A stretch of DNA of 64,000 nt from an uncultured Gammaproteobacteria bacterium. GTDB lineage: Bacteria > Pseudomonadota > Gammaproteobacteria > Pseudomonadales > Pseudohongiellaceae. The notes below the pieces were generated by a model that saw only the letters and a program-made list of their open reading frames with translations, was not told where the DNA came from and made no database searches. A program made the position numbers and the translations under genes. Shown here one piece after another: positions 60,981-64,000 of the stretch; position 1 is the stretch's first letter; each line of letters begins with the position of its first letter. The stretch spans positions 45,223 through 109,222 of the forward strand of contig CALEJT010000003.1 of assembly GCA_937898685.1 (NCBI GenBank), written 5' to 3'.

Positions 60981-61453
60981 GTTATTCTTATTCCCTGCTG
61001 AGTTTCTTACTTGGTAGTAGAAACAGTTCCTAACCCCACGTGGCGCAGGATATGTAACAGAGACGTAATAGAGCGATCAGGACTTACCCTGATTTGTTCA
61101 TAGGGAATCACTGAGCACCTACCGGTGAGCCACCGATGGACCAATCAGGGAAATACCCGAGTCGCAGCGTTGACACAGCGCGTCACTAGGCAGTGCTACT
61201 TCGCTTCCTTATATTCGGCGACTTTTTTTGCGAAGTTTTTCGCAGGAAAAGTGCTCAGCTTGAGCAAAGAGGGGTATTTTTCTCCGTAATTTTGTGTATG
61301 CCCATCTTCGACCCGCTCCTCCGACACACGCCTTAGCTGAAGCTCGTCCAGCGCAAACGAGCATTTCCTCCAATTTTTTTCATGAACGTTTGATCCGTCG
61401 GATGCCGCTCTCTATGTATGGGAAGACGCGGCACTCACCCAGGAGGGTCAGAC
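60981..61453. promoter_or_regulatory. Divergent promoter region of glmS/EPS and mscS
   Basis: 473 bases without a gene. It contains several short perfect dyads: ATCAGG/CCTGAT (61076-61093), TGCGAA/TTCGCA (61229-61244) and TGCTCA/TGAGCA (61252-61266). TTGACA at 61170-61175 could be a plus-strand -35 element with a poor -10 candidate near 61194. AGGAGG (61441-61446) is the mscS ribosome site. The region must hold the main promoter of the EPS cluster, but no convincing sigma consensus was found. Confidence 0.45.
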
Positions 61454-62506
61454 ATGGAAATCATCATTGATTTCTTCGAGGGCATTACATGGACGGAGAT
61501 CATCTCTTCTTGTTTGCGCATCCTCATGGTGTTGCTCTTGGCCTGGATCGCCATGAAGTTGCTGAGTCTTTTCGTCAGTCATCTCGAGCGCGATCTGCTG
61601 TTCAAGAGTCAGAAGGAAGGTGAGCCACCTTCGGAATCACGCAAGCGTATCGAAACGATCACTCGACTCGTAAAGCAAGGCTTGATGCTTGCGCTGTGGA
61701 CGACGGCAAGCTTGGTGATTCTGCAGGAGATTGGTGTAGAGGTTGGCCCCATCATCGCGAGCGCCGGTATTGCCGGAGTCGCTCTCGGCTTCGGTGCACA
61801 GAATCTCGTGCGCGACATGATCGCCGGCTTCTTCATCATCCTCGAGAATCAGATTCGCGTAGGTGACGTTGCCATCATCAACGATACCGGCGGACTCGTG
61901 GAGCGCATCAACTTCCGCACGACAGTGCTACGCGACCTGGCCGGCGTGGTCCATGTCTTTCCCAACGGCGCCATCGAAAAGCTCGCCAACATGACCAACG
62001 AGTGGTCGGCCTATGTATTCGATCTGCGTGTCTCTTATCTGGAGGATACGGATCGCGCCATCGGCATCATCCGAAGTGTCGGCGAGAAGATGCTGAGCGA
62101 ACCGAAGTACCGCACGATGATGTTGGGAGAGCCCGAGATCTTCGGTGTGGACGTGCTCGATGAATCATGGCTGATCATCAAAGGTCGCTTACGTACCAAG
62201 CCCATCCGCCAGTGGGATGTGGGTAGGGAGTTTCTGCGTCGCATCAAGTTGGCTTTCGACGAGCATGGCATCGAATTCCCTGCAACGCGGCGCTCGCTTG
62301 CCCTGCACGACAGTGAAAGACAGTCGGCCTTGCTCGAGACCCTGGGGGCACATATGCGGGATGGACGCGACGACTTCAGGGCGGGAAGCAAGTCCTCCTC
62401 CACGCCTCGCGGCACGCATACCGATGATGCCTTCAGCAAAGAGGAAATTCGGCAAGTCGAACGGCAGCATGGACAGCACCGTGCGACCGAGGACGGCCCC
62501 CAGTAG
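61454..62506 (+). CDS. MscS-family mechanosensitive channel
   Basis: 350 residues. Three hydrophobic N-terminal segments and the pore helix GPIIASAGIAGVALGFGAQN with Gly/Ala pattern, then LVRDMIAGFFIILENQIRVG, TTVLRDLAGVVHVFPNGAIE and the MscS C-terminal domain. Opens on membrane tension in hypo-osmotic shock. The C-terminal 50 residues are hydrophilic and His/Asp/Arg-rich, beyond the usual fold. Start at 61454 with AGGAGG seven bases upstream is preferred over an ATG at 61418. Confidence 0.9.
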   Translation: MEIIIDFFEGITWTEIISSCLRILMVLLLAWIAMKLLSLFVSHLERDLLFKSQKEGEPPSESRKRIETITRLVKQGLMLALWTTASLVILQEIGVEVGPIIASAGIAGVALGFGAQNLVRDMIAGFFIILENQIRVGDVAIINDTGGLVERINFRTTVLRDLAGVVHVFPNGAIEKLANMTNEWSAYVFDLRVSYLEDTDRAIGIIRSVGEKMLSEPKYRTMMLGEPEIFGVDVLDESWLIIKGRLRTKPIRQWDVGREFLRRIKLAFDEHGIEFPATRRSLALHDSERQSALLETLGAHMRDGRDDFRAGSKSSSTPRGTHTDDAFSKEEIRQVERQHGQHRATEDGPQ

Positions 62507-62533
62507 AGCACGAGACAGCTTGGGCTTTTCAGG

Positions 62534-62539
62534 TATAAT
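62534..62539 (+). promoter_or_regulatory. -10 element of the tRNA gene
   Basis: Perfect TATAAT 14 bases before the tRNA, followed by a GC-rich discriminator (CGCGG) as in stringently controlled stable-RNA promoters. The -35 region (around 62511-62517) is a poor match. Confidence 0.65.
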
Positions 62540-62553
62540 TCGCGGCTCTTTCA

Positions 62554-62630
62554 GGGCCTATAGCTCAGTTGGTCAGAGCAGGGGACTCATAATCCCTTGG
62601 TCCCAGGTTCAAGTCCTGGTGGGCCCACCA
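62554..62630 (+). tRNA. tRNA with CAT anticodon (probably tRNA-Ile2, alternatively tRNA-Met)
   Basis: 77 bases including the encoded CCA. Acceptor GGGCCTA/TGGGCCC (one G-T pair), D arm AGCTCAGTTGGTCAGAGCA, anticodon arm GGGGA/TCCCT with loop CTCATAA (anticodon CAT at 62588-62590), T arm CCAGGTTCAAGTCCTGG. The anticodon arm and GTTCAAGTCC resemble E. coli ileX more than elongator tRNA-Met, so the C34 is probably modified to lysidine by TilS, giving isoleucine AUA decoding. Confidence 0.92.
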
Positions 62631-62694
62631 CTCCTCCCTCTTTCCTAGCGCCGTTCGTTCGTCTTCAGCTGTCGGAGCGACGCGCATTACAGCC

Positions 62695-63891
62695 ATGACC
62701 AGTGACGCCACAATCAGGCCCGGACCTCCAACAGAGGTTTCGCTCGCCTTGCTGGTACTCATCGCATTCAGTGGCACCTTGGGCATGCATGTCTTCGTGC
62801 CGGCCTTGCCTGCCGCGGCGGAGTCTCTGCGTGTCGATAGTCAGACGATCCAGTTCTCCATCACCATCTACATCCTGGGACTCGCCATAGGACAGCTGTT
62901 CTATGGACCGTTGTCCGATGCCATCGGCCGACGGCCTTCCGTCCTGCTCGCGCTCGGCATCTATGTATGCGGCGGGCTCGCCAGCTTCTTCGCTTCCAAC
63001 ATAGTTCTTCTATTGGTCGCTCGCTTGGTTCAGGCACTCGGCGGTGCCGGAGCTCTCGCCATCACGCGCGTCATCGTGGCAGACACCAACAAGGGCGCCC
63101 CAGCCACTCGCAAGATCGCCATCCTGAATCTGATCCTGCTGGTCGGCCCCGGCCTGGCGCCAGTGGTCGGCGCCGAGATCGCTGAGCTTTTCGACTGGCG
63201 CATGATCTTTCTCTTTCTCGCCTTGCTCGGTGCCGTTGGCATCGGCTTCTCACTGATATCTCTGCCCGAAACGGCAGTGACGCGACAGTCTGCGCACCCT
63301 GCACGCATCTTTCACAACTTCAGGACGCTGTTGCAGGACAAGAATTTCTTCCGCGTCGTGAGTGGTGGAGCCTTCGGCTCGACTGCTTGCTATGGCTACT
63401 TCGTCTCAGCTCCTTTCATTCTGAGCGAGAGCATGGGACTGAGCACACGCACCGTTGGCTACTGCGTCGGCGCCACGCTCGCTGCTGCAGCAGTCGGCAA
63501 CATGCTGACGCGCTCCATCGTCGGGCGTGTGAGAGATCGGCAGATACAACTGACTTACGCGGGCTTGGCTGCAGCGACCGGAGCGACCTTCCTGCTCTCT
63601 GCGCTGACCAATCTACTGACGCCCGTATGGGTCGTGGCGATGAGCATGTTGATTCTGTTCTGCGCCGGTGGATTGAGTCCGGTTTCGATCAGCATGTCGT
63701 TGCGCCATGCGCGCGACCAGGCAGGTTCCGCCGCGGGACTCTTCGGCTTCTTTCAGATGTCCAGTGGTGTGATCTGCAGTTCCGTAGCTGGTTTCTTCAG
63801 CGATCATGCACTCGGCTGCGGCATCGTGCTGTGTGGGGCCTATGTCTTTTGCTTCAGCCAATTCTTTCGTGTTCAACACGACGAGATATGA
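62695..63891 (+). CDS. Bcr/CflA-type MFS multidrug efflux transporter
   Basis: 398 residues, 12 hydrophobic segments, Bcr/CflA subfamily of the major facilitators. FSGTLGMHVFVPALPAAAES and QFSITIYILGLAIGQLFYGP, then the A-motif GPLSDAIGRRPSVLLALGIY, VQALGGAGALAITRVIVAD and LVGPGLAPVVGAEIAELFDW are typical. Exports small drugs or metabolites by proton antiport; substrate unknown. Starts 64 bases after the tRNA and is followed by a bidirectional-looking terminator. Confidence 0.88.
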   Translation: MTSDATIRPGPPTEVSLALLVLIAFSGTLGMHVFVPALPAAAESLRVDSQTIQFSITIYILGLAIGQLFYGPLSDAIGRRPSVLLALGIYVCGGLASFFASNIVLLLVARLVQALGGAGALAITRVIVADTNKGAPATRKIAILNLILLVGPGLAPVVGAEIAELFDWRMIFLFLALLGAVGIGFSLISLPETAVTRQSAHPARIFHNFRTLLQDKNFFRVVSGGAFGSTACYGYFVSAPFILSESMGLSTRTVGYCVGATLAAAAVGNMLTRSIVGRVRDRQIQLTYAGLAAATGATFLLSALTNLLTPVWVVAMSMLILFCAGGLSPVSISMSLRHARDQAGSAAGLFGFFQMSSGVICSSVAGFFSDHALGCGIVLCGAYVFCFSQFFRVQHDEI

Positions 63892-63911
63892 ACAAGGCCA
63901 ACGTCAGATAA

Positions 63912-63941
63912 GAAAAAGCCCGGATTTTCCGGGCTTTTTTT
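63912..63941. terminator. Bidirectional rho-independent terminator
   Basis: AAAAAGCCCGG, ATTTT loop region, CCGGGCTTTTTTT: GC stem GCCCGG/CCGGGC flanked by A and T tracts on both sides, between the efflux gene and a convergent partial gene. Confidence 0.9.
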
Positions 63942-63952
63942 GATGAGAAGTT

Positions 63953-64000
63953 TCACTTACGTGTGATGGGATTGGCCTTGGCGTCGTTGAGGAAATTCTG
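63953..64000 (-). CDS. C-terminal end of an unidentified gene (cut by window edge)
   Basis: The minus-strand frame ending at TGA (63953-63955) reads QNFLNDAKANPITRK with no stop to the edge. Its codons look coding, and the terminator just beyond suits a gene end. Fifteen residues are too few to name the product. Confidence 0.5.
   Translation of the reverse strand, partial: QNFLNDAKANPITRK

Noticed and set aside
59142..61100. GlmS ribozyme leader
   Set aside because: The ribozyme is known from Gram-positive bacteria, and no pseudoknot-like core was found before the start codon.
62500..64000. Integration site of a mobile element at the tRNA
   Set aside because: No integrase gene, no repeated 3' tRNA end and ordinary neighbours.
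1..64000. CRISPR arrays, insertion sequences, prophage genes, toxin-antitoxin pairs
   Set aside because: No repeat-spacer pattern, transposase, phage structural or toxin-like genes were seen on either strand.

Overview
The window looks like a chromosome segment of a GC-rich gammaproteobacterium, probably Xanthomonadales/Nevskiales-like. The main evidence is the order tsaD (reverse) | rpsU - yqeY - dnaG - rpoD, the gammaproteobacterial macromolecular-synthesis arrangement, here with an mltD-type transglycosylase gene inserted between tsaD and rpsU. The affiliation is an inference. No insertion sequence, prophage, CRISPR array or rRNA was seen.

Left third (1-20 kb), housekeeping and stress genes: the 3' part of cinA, a membrane PP2C/SpoIIE phosphatase (apparently with a rare ATT start), an RluA-type pseudouridine synthase, small membrane proteins, a copper block (small His/Met/Cys-rich exported protein - copA - copB), a pirin, alanine dehydrogenase, a lipoprotein with a CxxCH motif, folK-folB-tsaD, mltD, then rpsU-yqeY-dnaG-rpoD closed by a strong terminator.

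Middle (20-29 kb), signalling: a methyltransferase and an acyltransferase facing away from each other, a PhoB-like regulator with a degenerate receiver, a GNAT, a NarL-like regulator whose phosphoacceptor Asp is Glu, an intact soluble NarL-type kinase/regulator pair, an RsbT-like kinase, and a large secreted propeller-like/FN3/lectin-like protein. Two pairs of direct repeats sharing TCGTTA lie upstream of the kinase operon and of the secreted-protein gene.

Right half (29-61 kb), one exopolysaccharide (EPS) locus: about 25 genes on the minus strand, running from glmS (60980) through a NusG/RfaH-like antiterminator to an epimerase (29329). Many neighbours overlap by 1-4 nt. It encodes an outer-membrane barrel, Wza, Wzz, a CpsD-like ATPase, an initiating phosphotransferase, Wzy, Wzx, five glycosyltransferases, UDP-GlcNAc-type and GDP-mannose-type 6-dehydrogenases, a 4-epimerase, two AsnB-like amidotransferases, two NodB deacetylases, a FemAB-like acyltransferase, a formyltransferase-fold protein, a heparinase-type lyase and a beta-helix protein. 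Together these predict an acidic, uronic-acid-rich polymer, possibly carrying uronamides, made by a Wzx/Wzy route. Gene content resembles the EPS loci that accompany exosortase XrtA, but no exosortase is present here.

Right end (61-64 kb): an MscS channel, a CAT-anticodon tRNA (most like tRNA-Ile2), a Bcr/CflA-type efflux transporter, a terminator, and the last codons of an unidentified minus-strand gene.
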